Position numbers and translations under genes: made by a program. This document shows, in pieces, positions 1 through 6,697 of a DNA stretch of 10,318 nucleotides (positions are counted from its first letter, which is position 1; every line of letters starts with the position of its first letter). The stretch is from a bacterium (GTDB lineage Bacteria > Desulfobacterota > Anaeroferrophillalia > Anaeroferrophillales > Tharpellaceae), in contig JAOZKP010000089.1 in the NCBI GenBank assembly GCA_029935295.1, positions 1 to 10,318 on the forward strand, given 5' to 3'. The notes below the pieces were generated by a model. The model did not search any database. It saw only the letters and a list, made by a program, of their open reading frames with translations, and was not told where the DNA came from.

Positions 1-52
1 TACCTGAATGGGGTTCAGGTGGTCGGAGGTTCAAATCCTCTCGTCCCGACCA
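1..52 (+). tRNA. tRNA-Pro (anticodon GGG), 3' part, cut by window start
   Basis: The piece folds as the 3' half of a tRNA. The anticodon stem is 3-7 paired with 15-19, and the seven-base loop 8-14 carries GGG at 10-12. A five-base variable loop (20-24) follows, then a T stem (25-29 with 37-41) around TTCAAAT, the 3' acceptor strand 42-48, discriminator A49 and an encoded CCA at 50-52. The anticodon reads CCC proline codons. The variable-loop/T-arm sequence GGTCGGAGGTTC is also typical of bacterial proline tRNAs. The D arm and 5' acceptor strand lie outside the window. Confidence 0.93.
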
Positions 53-58
53 ATAATA

Positions 59-96
59 AAAACAGCCACTTGCATTGATTTGTAAGTGGCTGTTTT
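59..96. terminator. Bidirectional rho-independent terminator
   Basis: A perfect 13-bp stem (59-71 with 84-96) encloses a 12-base loop. It ends in TTTT on the plus strand. On the minus strand it is followed by TTTTTATTATT. It lies just after the tRNA-Pro and just after the stop of the converging minus-strand gene, so one hairpin can serve both. The U-run is better on the minus strand. Confidence 0.85.
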
Positions 97-119
97 GGGT
101 TTAAAAATGACTGAACTGG

Positions 120-3100
120 TTATCGGCAATTAATGTTAGTTGTAAAATCCCATTTATCTGCGTACATACCATAAAAAAAGTTCCGTTCTTTACAAACTAC
201 ATATTCTTCATCCATACCTTTATCAAAATTTACGTGAAATGCATACGTTTTGATTCCAGCTTTTGCGATGTCTAAGAGAAATGTGCTTTGATCATTAATA
301 GACCGGCGACTTATTGCTATATTTTTAATGCCCAAATTTTTTAGATACACAATCTTATCACCTTCAATCTCTTTTAAAATTGAACCGGTAGGCATGGCAG
401 CCTTAATTTTTGCCTTTAATCCATTCCTTACAGCATCCCAAGTGAAAAGTTCCATCATCAATCTGCCTTTGTCTATAAATTTTTTAGAGAAGTCTATAGG
501 TGTATTTACCTTGTCTGTTACAAGAATTGCATCTGGATGATTTTTGAACCATTTGTTAATATCAGTTATGTCCAGTGGACTGTATCGACCATATATTTTG
601 TATTTTTTAAATGTTTTCCTGTCAGGGGGCAAATTACCTTTATAGCCTGTTCCCTCAGCCCAGTGTTCCCAATCATGGGCTCCAACATAAATATTATCTG
701 AGGTTTTAATGATATCAAGCTCAAACAGGCGAAACCCTTTTTGATAACTTAAATTTAAGGCTTCTAAAGAATCGCTATAGGTATGTCCGTCAATCTCACC
801 TCCAGCATGAGCAATAAACCTATCCTTGTCCTTGCGATATGAATTTGCTTCTATATTGTTTTGGTATTTTTGTATCTTTAGTTCCTCTTGAGAGAGGGGT
901 TTTCTGAAACGAGGAATGACGCAGCTTAATGATGTTTTTGAAGAATACTCTTTCAGTACTTTATAACTATTAACGTAGGAAATATATGCTGCCCTTCCAC
1001 TTAATGTTTGTAATAACTTGAAGTTCAGTTCAGACAGTTTTTCTTTATAGCCAGGATAATTATTTTTTATTGCATCATGAGCAGCAATCGCCCAAGAATC
1101 ATGATTTTTGATCAGGGTTTCAAGTTTGAGTAAAAATTTATCGGCAGCTGCTTGACTGTTGTAGGTATCAAAATTCTCTAGATGATATTTTTCATTACGA
1201 TCAACGGTCAACAGGTTGAGACCACGACCTAAAGCAAACTCTTTTTCGTCGGCTTTAATCACACTTTTTAATGTCATTGATGTCTTCCACTCTGAGCTTG
1301 TAATTGAAACTAGAGTAGGATCATGCTGAATCTTTTGTGTAGGATTACAAACTGCCGGCGCTTCATTGTTTAACTCCATGAGCAAATGCACTTCTTCAGT
1401 GCTGTATGTGATTTTGCAACCTCTTTTATATAAACCGGCAAGCTTTTTATTGCCCAGATAAGCTATGTAGATCTTTTTATTTTTCAGCGTAATGATCAGA
1501 TGTAGCGTTTTGTATTGATTGTCATGCTCATTTAATATGAAAACACTTTCAGGGTCAGTTTTACCTTTTTTGATTAAAACCATTTCCTGATTAAAGGTAA
1601 TGTCAAAAACCTCTTTACCAGGTGATAATTTAAACTTGACAATATCTTCTGATGATTTAACAACCAATTCTTCGTCCTTGGTGAAAATACTGATTCCGTT
1701 TTGAAAGTTATTTCTTGTCAATGATGCATTATTAAGGGTTGTAAGTTTGACTCTATTTTTATCTATAAAATCATTAATATTTTTGGTTTTTATGAAGTCA
1801 GCTAGAAATTTGGCATTTGTTTTAATGTCAGCTCCAGCTAAGATTATGCGGGGTAGATCAATTTGATAAATTGTATCTGAAGTTTGTTGAGGTAGTTTTT
1901 TTTCATCAACATTAGTCAGGAGATAAATTTGCCTTTTTGATTTTGCCAGTTTTTTGTGCACGGGACCGGTACTGCCAAGCAATGTATGATCAGGAAAAAT
2001 ATAAATGGATGTATTTTTAAGTAAGTTGTTTTCTTTAAGATAGATGAGAAAATCATTAACCAGGTAATCAACTGCAGAGACTGAAAACTCTAAATCATTT
2101 TCCCTTTTTGAGATAAATTGTTCCATTCGTTTATCATAAATACCATTTGGAAAATGAGAATTGATAGTCGACATAAATAATGCGAAAGGTCTATTCTTAT
2201 CCTTTAGCAAACCCTTAATCTGTAACTTTGCTTCTCGAAAAAGGTCATAGTCATGAAGGCCATTAGGTACGTCAGGGTACCTGCCCAATGTACTATCCTC
2301 TGAAACTACTGGAATTCCGTAGGTATGGAGAATGTCTGCCATGCCTGCAAACTCCGCATTTCCGACTAGATATTTAATGTCATAGCCGGCTTTATTTAAA
2401 ATATGTCCCAAGCCGGTTAGTTTGACACTGGTTACCCCTCTAAAGTTTTCATTAGAATGTCCCTTGAACATTGCAGGCATACCAACCTGATAGCTGTACA
2501 AAGAACCGGCTGTCCAATTACCACCATAGCCGACCGGCATCTTATTGAAAAATGTCCATTCAGTAGACAGTTTACTTAAATTAGGGGCGATATTGTCAAA
2601 ATCTTTTCCCAAGAAACCCTGCTCCAGAGATTCAATGGAAATAACAATTATATTTTTACCTTTTTCAGCAATAAGTTGGTCGGGAGTAATATATTTTTCC
2701 GGAGGGATGCCGACATCTGTTAATGCTTGGTTGAAACCTTTGTCTTGAGCATTAAGAATCTCATAAATTTTATAAGTTTCGTTGAAAACGCCATTTGACA
2801 AGCTTAAGAGAATAAATGATGTCAACACAGCTGGGATAAAAAACCGATTATGATGTAGGGTAGAATCGCTTATCTTTTTTGATGTAAGATAAAACAGTAT
2901 GCTCATCAAAACTAATAAGATGCTAAATGCCGCAACTTGGGCCCCAAATTGAAAACTCTGGCTTGCGATATCATTCAAATTCATATGATTATAAAAGCGA
3001 TAATCAATAAATTTTCCAGTCATATAGACTGCCGCTATTTCTATCGTTAAAAAGAAAGAGGCGACTATTGAAAATAATTTTCTAAGGAGATTTTTTTTGA

Positions 3101-3161
3101 TTTTAGATAAAATAAATAAAAGAAAAATCAAACAAATGGTAATTTGATATAAATAGAACAT
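120..3161 (-). CDS. Membrane-anchored OpgB/LtaS-like phosphoglycerol transferase fused to ILEI-like and GDPD-like domains
   Basis: The product has 1013 residues. Four hydrophobic segments (about 1-19, 29-49, 70-94, 107-126) have basic loops at 20-28 and 95-106, which by the positive-inside rule puts the rest in the periplasm. Residues about 168-455 form an alkaline-phosphatase-superfamily domain of the OpgB/LtaS type: IIVISIESLE with probable metal ligand E177, WTAG with probable nucleophile T217, H336, and the D391-H392 pair. That family transfers phosphoglycerol from phosphatidylglycerol to glycans or polymers. Residues about 480-615 are unassigned and probably beta-rich. Residues about 620-735 resemble the ILEI/FAM3 domain (GRGLN 645-649, FDTY 664-667, AAHDAI 693-698). 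Residues about 780-1010 resemble the glycerophosphodiester phosphodiesterase/PLC fold (H785, E814, D816, H829, D883-K884). AAAGG lies six bases before the ATG. The gene is much richer in AT than its neighbours. Domain calls are from motifs; the substrate is inferred. Confidence 0.85.
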   Translation of the reverse strand: MFYLYQITICLIFLLFILSKIKKNLLRKLFSIVASFFLTIEIAAVYMTGKFIDYRFYNHMNLNDIASQSFQFGAQVAAFSILLVLMSILFYLTSKKISDSTLHHNRFFIPAVLTSFILLSLSNGVFNETYKIYEILNAQDKGFNQALTDVGIPPEKYITPDQLIAEKGKNIIVISIESLEQGFLGKDFDNIAPNLSKLSTEWTFFNKMPVGYGGNWTAGSLYSYQVGMPAMFKGHSNENFRGVTSVKLTGLGHILNKAGYDIKYLVGNAEFAGMADILHTYGIPVVSEDSTLGRYPDVPNGLHDYDLFREAKLQIKGLLKDKNRPFALFMSTINSHFPNGIYDKRMEQFISKRENDLEFSVSAVDYLVNDFLIYLKENNLLKNTSIYIFPDHTLLGSTGPVHKKLAKSKRQIYLLTNVDEKKLPQQTSDTIYQIDLPRIILAGADIKTNAKFLADFIKTKNINDFIDKNRVKLTTLNNASLTRNNFQNGISIFTKDEELVVKSSEDIVKFKLSPGKEVFDITFNQEMVLIKKGKTDPESVFILNEHDNQYKTLHLIITLKNKKIYIAYLGNKKLAGLYKRGCKITYSTEEVHLLMELNNEAPAVCNPTQKIQHDPTLVSITSSEWKTSMTLKSVIKADEKEFALGRGLNLLTVDRNEKYHLENFDTYNSQAAADKFLLKLETLIKNHDSWAIAAHDAIKNNYPGYKEKLSELNFKLLQTLSGRAAYISYVNSYKVLKEYSSKTSLSCVIPRFRKPLSQEELKIQKYQNNIEANSYRKDKDRFIAHAGGEIDGHTYSDSLEALNLSYQKGFRLFELDIIKTSDNIYVGAHDWEHWAEGTGYKGNLPPDRKTFKKYKIYGRYSPLDITDINKWFKNHPDAILVTDKVNTPIDFSKKFIDKGRLMMELFTWDAVRNGLKAKIKAAMPTGSILKEIEGDKIVYLKNLGIKNIAISRRSINDQSTFLLDIAKAGIKTYAFHVNFDKGMDEEYVVCKERNFFYGMYADKWDFTTNINCR

Positions 3162-3276
3162 TCTCAGCCTTTATGAACCAATTTGAATTAAGTTAAGACG
3201 ACGTCCATGCGGTTGGTTTAATCTTCCAGTTTTATTATGCTACTGAAATATCTGGTATTCTGTGGGAGGCAAGCAC

Positions 3277-3308
3277 CTTGAGGATCCTTAAAAAATAAGG
3301 TTCTCAAG
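3277..3308. repeat. Imperfect inverted repeat (hairpin)
   Basis: CTTGAG (3277-3282) pairs with CTCAAG (3303-3308), and inside it CCTTA (3286-3290) pairs with TAAGG (3296-3300), with a small internal loop between the two stems. No T-run follows on either strand, so it is a poor terminator. A regulatory or processing role is possible but not shown. Confidence 0.5.
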
Positions 3309-3326
3309 CCACCTTTTGAAACTACT

Positions 3327-3340
3327 GTGTAATATTACAC
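3327..3340. promoter_or_regulatory. Perfect 14-bp palindrome, candidate operator
   Basis: GTGTAATATTACAC is identical to its own reverse complement. It sits between two divergent genes, 166 bases from the start of the minus-strand gene and about 270 from the plus-strand one. A perfect dyad this long without a loop suits a dimeric DNA-binding regulator better than an RNA hairpin. The regulator cannot be named from the sequence. Confidence 0.35.
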
Positions 3341-3525
3341 GTTGTTGTGAGTTTTGTCATCTAATGATTAGTTAAATTTTGTGGTTATTAAAGACAGGTC
3401 AGTTTTTTAGCTCCGGTCTCAAGTTTGCACAATTGCTTGGAAGCATGGAGAATAAATTGTGAGTGATCTACAGCTTGGCCTCTCCTTCAGTATTTTTTGG
3501 CCCCTGTAGTTCAGGTAGTTTAAAT

Positions 3526-3555
3526 TTGACTTTACAACTCCAGGTGCAATATATA
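3526..3555 (+). promoter_or_regulatory. Probable sigma-70 promoter of the UDP-glucose dehydrogenase gene
   Basis: A -35 box TTGACT (3526-3531) is followed after 18 bases by TATATA (3550-3555). An overlapping TATACT at 3552-3557 is an alternative -10. The start codon lies about 50 bases downstream, preceded by GGAG at 3597-3600 with nine bases of spacing. The assignment rests on consensus only. Confidence 0.45.
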
Positions 3556-3609
3556 CTGCAGGGACATTTAGGGAGATTATACTAACTTTTTAGGTTGGAG
3601 TGTAGATAG

Positions 3610-4920
3610 ATGCATATAACAGTAATTGGCACCGGCTATGTCGGCTTGGTGACGGGTACCTGTCTGGCAGAGTTCGGGATGAATGTTCTCTGTGTCGATC
3701 TTGATGAAAAGAAAATCGCGGGATTGAATCGGGGTGAGATGCCGATCTATGAGCCTGGTCTTGATGATTTGCTGCGTCGCAATGTGGCGCAGAAACGGCT
3801 GGCGTTCAGTACTGATCTGGAAGCCGGAATTGCCGCTTCTTTAGTTGTATTTATTGCAGTGGGTACACCTCCGTCAGCGGATGGTTCGGCTGATTTGGGT
3901 CAAGTTAAGGCCGTGGCAGCTGATATTGGCCGTTTTATGAATGGCTACAAAGTGATTGTTGACAAAAGCACGGTTCCGGTTGGTACTGGCAAGATGGTGT
4001 GCGAGGTGATTGCTGAGAACCAGAAGGTTAAAACTGATTTCGATGTAGTTTCCAACCCTGAGTTTTTAAGGGAAGGTTCAGCTATAGCTGATTTTATGCG
4101 GCCGGATCGAGTGGTGATTGGTGCAGAAAGTGACCAAGCGGTGGCAATTATGAAAGATATCTACAACGTTCTTTATCTGAATGAGACGCCTTTTGTGGTG
4201 ACCAATCTGGAAACGGCGGAATTAATCAAATATGCCGCCAATGCTTTTCTTGCGACAAAAATCAGTTTTATCAATGAGGTCGCTAATCTTTGTGAGAAAG
4301 TTGGCGCCAATGTTCAGCAGGTTGCCCGCGGGATTGGCCTCGACGGCCGTATCGGCAAAAAGTTTCTCCATGCCGGCCCCGGTTATGGTGGCTCCTGTTT
4401 TCCTAAAGATACCCTGGCTCTGGCGGCCACTGGTCGCAGTGCTGAAGAGCCTTTGGCCATTGTTGAAGCTGTAATAGCGGTCAATCAGCGGCAGCGGCAG
4501 CGCATGGTTGACAAAATTGTGGATCTTCTGGGTGGTGAAGTTAAAGGGAAAACTGTGGCATTTTTAGGACTCTCCTTTAAGCCGGAAACTGATGACGTCC
4601 GGGATGCTCCGGCGCTCTTTATGGTTGAATCTCTGGCAGAGATGGGGGCGCAAATTAAAGGGTATGATCCGGAAGGGATGGCCGCTTTCAAAGAGCTTAG
4701 CTCGGTCAGCAATATCTACTATGCTGAGGATTCATATGATGTTGCAACCGATGCAGATATTTTGATTTTGATGACTGAATGGAATCAGTTTCGTTATTTG
4801 GATCTGACTCGTCTGCACAAATTGATGGCGCAGCCGATTTTTGCGGATCTGCGTAATGTTTACGATGGAGAAAAAATGCGTGAAGCCGGATTTATTTATG
4901 ACGGAGTTGGTCGTAAATAG
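3610..4920 (+). CDS. ugd: UDP-glucose 6-dehydrogenase
   Basis: This 436-residue cytoplasmic enzyme oxidises UDP-glucose to UDP-glucuronate with two NAD+. The product is a precursor for capsule, exopolysaccharide, LPS sugars or lipid A modification. The N-terminal Rossmann fold has GTGYVG at 7-12 and D30 at the end of strand two. Family motifs follow: YEPGL (47-51), STVPVGT (120-126), EFLREG (151-156) and the helix with K207 in ELIKYAANAF. The catalytic cysteine is C263 in GGSCFPKD. The C-terminal UDP-binding domain starts near 312 and carries GLSFKPETDD (320-329). The length is usual for the family. The start is supported by TTGGAG nine bases upstream. Its own promoter and the 135-base gap behind it suggest separate transcription from the next cluster. 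Pairing with the divergent glycan-modifying gene fits a surface polysaccharide role. Confidence 0.95.
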   Translation: MHITVIGTGYVGLVTGTCLAEFGMNVLCVDLDEKKIAGLNRGEMPIYEPGLDDLLRRNVAQKRLAFSTDLEAGIAASLVVFIAVGTPPSADGSADLGQVKAVAADIGRFMNGYKVIVDKSTVPVGTGKMVCEVIAENQKVKTDFDVVSNPEFLREGSAIADFMRPDRVVIGAESDQAVAIMKDIYNVLYLNETPFVVTNLETAELIKYAANAFLATKISFINEVANLCEKVGANVQQVARGIGLDGRIGKKFLHAGPGYGGSCFPKDTLALAATGRSAEEPLAIVEAVIAVNQRQRQRMVDKIVDLLGGEVKGKTVAFLGLSFKPETDDVRDAPALFMVESLAEMGAQIKGYDPEGMAAFKELSSVSNIYYAEDSYDVATDADILILMTEWNQFRYLDLTRLHKLMAQPIFADLRNVYDGEKMREAGFIYDGVGRK

Positions 4921-4954
4921 ACCCTTTTAATGTTCGGGTTAAGGTAAAAAAATC

Positions 4955-5034
4955 TTGACAGGCGTGCGATACTATAATAGGGGTGTGCGTTTACATTTTG
5001 GTATGCAGTATACAATCGTCAATAGTGATATAAT
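4955..5034 (+). promoter_or_regulatory. Promoter region of the methylmalonyl-CoA gene cluster
   Basis: The 135-base gap before the carboxyltransferase gene holds several promoter-like boxes: a perfect TTGACA (4955-4960), a perfect TATAAT (4973-4978) only 12 bases after it, a second pair TTTACA (4990-4995) with TACAAT (5011-5016) at 15 bases, and another TATAAT (5029-5034) without a good -35. Which of them works is not decidable here. AGGAGA at 5044-5049 is a strong ribosome binding site for the ATG at 5056. Confidence 0.5.
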
Positions 5035-5055
5035 CTACTGATTAGGAGAAATAGA

Positions 5056-6609
5056 ATGTCATTAAGAGAAGCACAATTGGAACGTTTAGAGCAAATGAAT
5101 CAGGCGGCCGAACTCAGTGGCGGCGAAGCCCGGATTGCCAAGCAGCACGAGTCTGGAAAGATGACGGCCCGGGAGCGGATGCTCTACTTTTTTGATGAGG
5201 GCACTTTTGAGGAGATTGATAAATTTGTCACCCATCGCTGTACCGATTTTGGGATGGAGAAAAAAAAGATTGTTGGTGATGGTGTCGTTAGCGGTTATGG
5301 CCGGGTTAATGGTCGCCTGACCTATGCTGCGGCTCAGGATTTTACCGCAATTGGCGGGACTTTAAGTGAGACCAATGCCCAGAAAATGTGCAAGATTCTT
5401 GATATGGCGGCAAAAAACGGCGCGCCTTTTGTTGGCTTGAATGACTCTGGCGGTGCTCGCATCCACGAAGGCGTTTCCAGTCTGGGCGGTTATGCTGAAC
5501 TCTTTTATCGTAATACAGTATATTCGGGAGTAATCCCGCAGATTGCTACGATCTTAGGTCCCTGTGCCGGCGGTGCAGTCTACTCGCCGGCAATTATGGA
5601 CTTTATCGTTATGACTGAAAAGAGCAGCTATATGTTCATTACCGGTCCAAATGTTATCAAAACTGTAACCAACGAAGATGTAACCCAGGAAAAGCTCGGT
5701 GGTTCCAATACTCATATGAAGATCAGTGGGGTTGCTCATCTGGCGGGCAAAGATGATAAGGATAGTATCGATCAGGTTAAACGTCTCTTGAGTTTTATGC
5801 CGCAAAGTAATCGCGAAAAAGCACCGCTGGTTCATTTTGAGGGCGAAGCGGAGAAGCTGATACCTGAACTTAACGATATTGTGCCGGCTGATGCGCGGCG
5901 GCCCTACGATATTAAGAAGATTATCAAGTTGGCTGCTGATAACGGTGATTTCCTTGAGAGTCAACCCCAGTATGCCGCCAACTTGGTAACCGGATTTGCT
6001 CGTTTTAATGGTGAATCGGTTGGAATTATTGCCAATCAGCCGAATTTCATGGCCGGTTGTCTCGATATTAATGCATCCGACAAGTGCGCCCGTTTTATTC
6101 GTTTCTGTGATTGTTTCAATATCCCACTTCTGACTTTCGTTGATGTTCCCGGATTTCTCCCCGGATCCGGCCAGGAATTTGGTGGTATCATTCGGCACGG
6201 GGCGAAAATCATTTATGCTTATGCGGAAGCAACAGTCCCGAAAATCACAATTACGACGCGAAAATCTTTCGGTGGCGCCTACTGTGCCATGTCCTCCCGG
6301 CAGTTGGGGGCCGACATCCATTACGCCTATCCGACAGCTGAATTCTCAGTTATGGGGCCGGACGGTGCGGTTAACATCGTTTTTAATAAAGAACTTAAAG
6401 CCGCAGATGATCAGGTGGCGAAACGTCAGGAACTGGTTGATGATTATAAAGAAAATTTTGCCAATCCCTATCGTGCTGCCTCCTACGGATTTGTTGATGA
6501 AGTGATTAAGCCGGAAGAGACCCGGATCAAAATTATTCGGGCCCTGGATATGCTTCAGGACAAGGAAGAGCAGTTGCCTTATCGTAAACACGGCAATATA
6601 CCGCTGTAG
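5056..6609 (+). CDS. Acyl-CoA carboxyltransferase subunit (propionyl-CoA carboxylase beta / methylmalonyl-CoA decarboxylase alpha type)
   Basis: The 517-residue protein has the two crotonase-like halves of biotin-dependent carboxyltransferases, which move CO2 between carboxybiotin and propionyl-CoA. Oxyanion-hole motifs are SGGARI (131-136) and GPCAGGAVYSP (168-178) in the N half, and PGFLPG (365-370) and SFGGAYCAM (404-412) in the C half. Length and ends are those of PccB, MmdA and the transcarboxylase 12S subunit, which sequence alone separates poorly. Neighbouring mutase and epimerase genes make propionyl/methylmalonyl-CoA the likely substrate pair. No biotin carboxylase, biotin carrier or membrane decarboxylase beta subunit is in the window, so it may be a carboxylase, a sodium-pumping decarboxylase or a transcarboxylase. 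C410 stands where PccB enzymes carry a specificity aspartate. A strong Shine-Dalgarno lies six bases before the ATG. Confidence 0.92.
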   Translation: MSLREAQLERLEQMNQAAELSGGEARIAKQHESGKMTARERMLYFFDEGTFEEIDKFVTHRCTDFGMEKKKIVGDGVVSGYGRVNGRLTYAAAQDFTAIGGTLSETNAQKMCKILDMAAKNGAPFVGLNDSGGARIHEGVSSLGGYAELFYRNTVYSGVIPQIATILGPCAGGAVYSPAIMDFIVMTEKSSYMFITGPNVIKTVTNEDVTQEKLGGSNTHMKISGVAHLAGKDDKDSIDQVKRLLSFMPQSNREKAPLVHFEGEAEKLIPELNDIVPADARRPYDIKKIIKLAADNGDFLESQPQYAANLVTGFARFNGESVGIIANQPNFMAGCLDINASDKCARFIRFCDCFNIPLLTFVDVPGFLPGSGQEFGGIIRHGAKIIYAYAEATVPKITITTRKSFGGAYCAMSSRQLGADIHYAYPTAEFSVMGPDGAVNIVFNKELKAADDQVAKRQELVDDYKENFANPYRAASYGFVDEVIKPEETRIKIIRALDMLQDKEEQLPYRKHGNIPL

Positions 6610-6635
6610 GCCTTACAGGCAAGATCACTTATTTT

Positions 6636-6650
6636 GCGGGCCACGCCCGC
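6636..6650. repeat. Short GC-rich hairpin between carboxyltransferase and mutase genes
   Basis: GCGGGC (6636-6641) pairs perfectly with GCCCGC (6645-6650) around a three-base loop. What follows is GTAATTTGATT, not a clean T-run, so it is at best a weak terminator. In an operon it could act as an attenuator or as an mRNA stability element. Confidence 0.5.
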
Positions 6651-6697
6651 GTAATTTGATTGGCAATTGAAGTTTTTGAGATAAATGAGGTGAATTT

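Larger units (their letters stand above)
3162..3609. other. 448-base non-coding divergent intergenic region
   Basis: It separates the minus-strand transferase gene from the plus-strand UDP-glucose dehydrogenase gene. I see no convincing coding frame or structured RNA of a known class. It holds a hairpin (3277-3308), a perfect palindrome (3327-3340), a short inverted repeat CTAATGATTAG (3361-3371), a longer one (3428-3461: CACAATT and AATTGTG arms), and a probable promoter near its right end. No ops/JUMPStart element (GGCGGTAG core) is present. I found no clear promoter for the minus-strand gene. Confidence 0.7.

Noticed and set aside
1..24. Long variable arm of a Ser, Leu or Sec tRNA
   Set aside because: The seven-base inverted repeat at 2-20 looked like a variable arm, but aligning the T arm and acceptor end makes it the anticodon arm of tRNA-Pro with a five-base variable loop.
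3162..3609. JUMPStart/ops element of polysaccharide operons
   Set aside because: The GGCGGTAG core is absent on the plus strand and no similar block was seen.
4921..4944. Terminator after the UDP-glucose dehydrogenase gene
   Set aside because: Only four-base stems (ACCC/GGGT or CCTT/AAGG) can be drawn and no T-run follows.
5554..6321. 255-codon open frame on the minus strand inside the carboxyltransferase gene
   Set aside because: The plus-strand frame encodes a full conserved enzyme across it; the minus-strand translation matches no family I recognise and has no ribosome binding signal.
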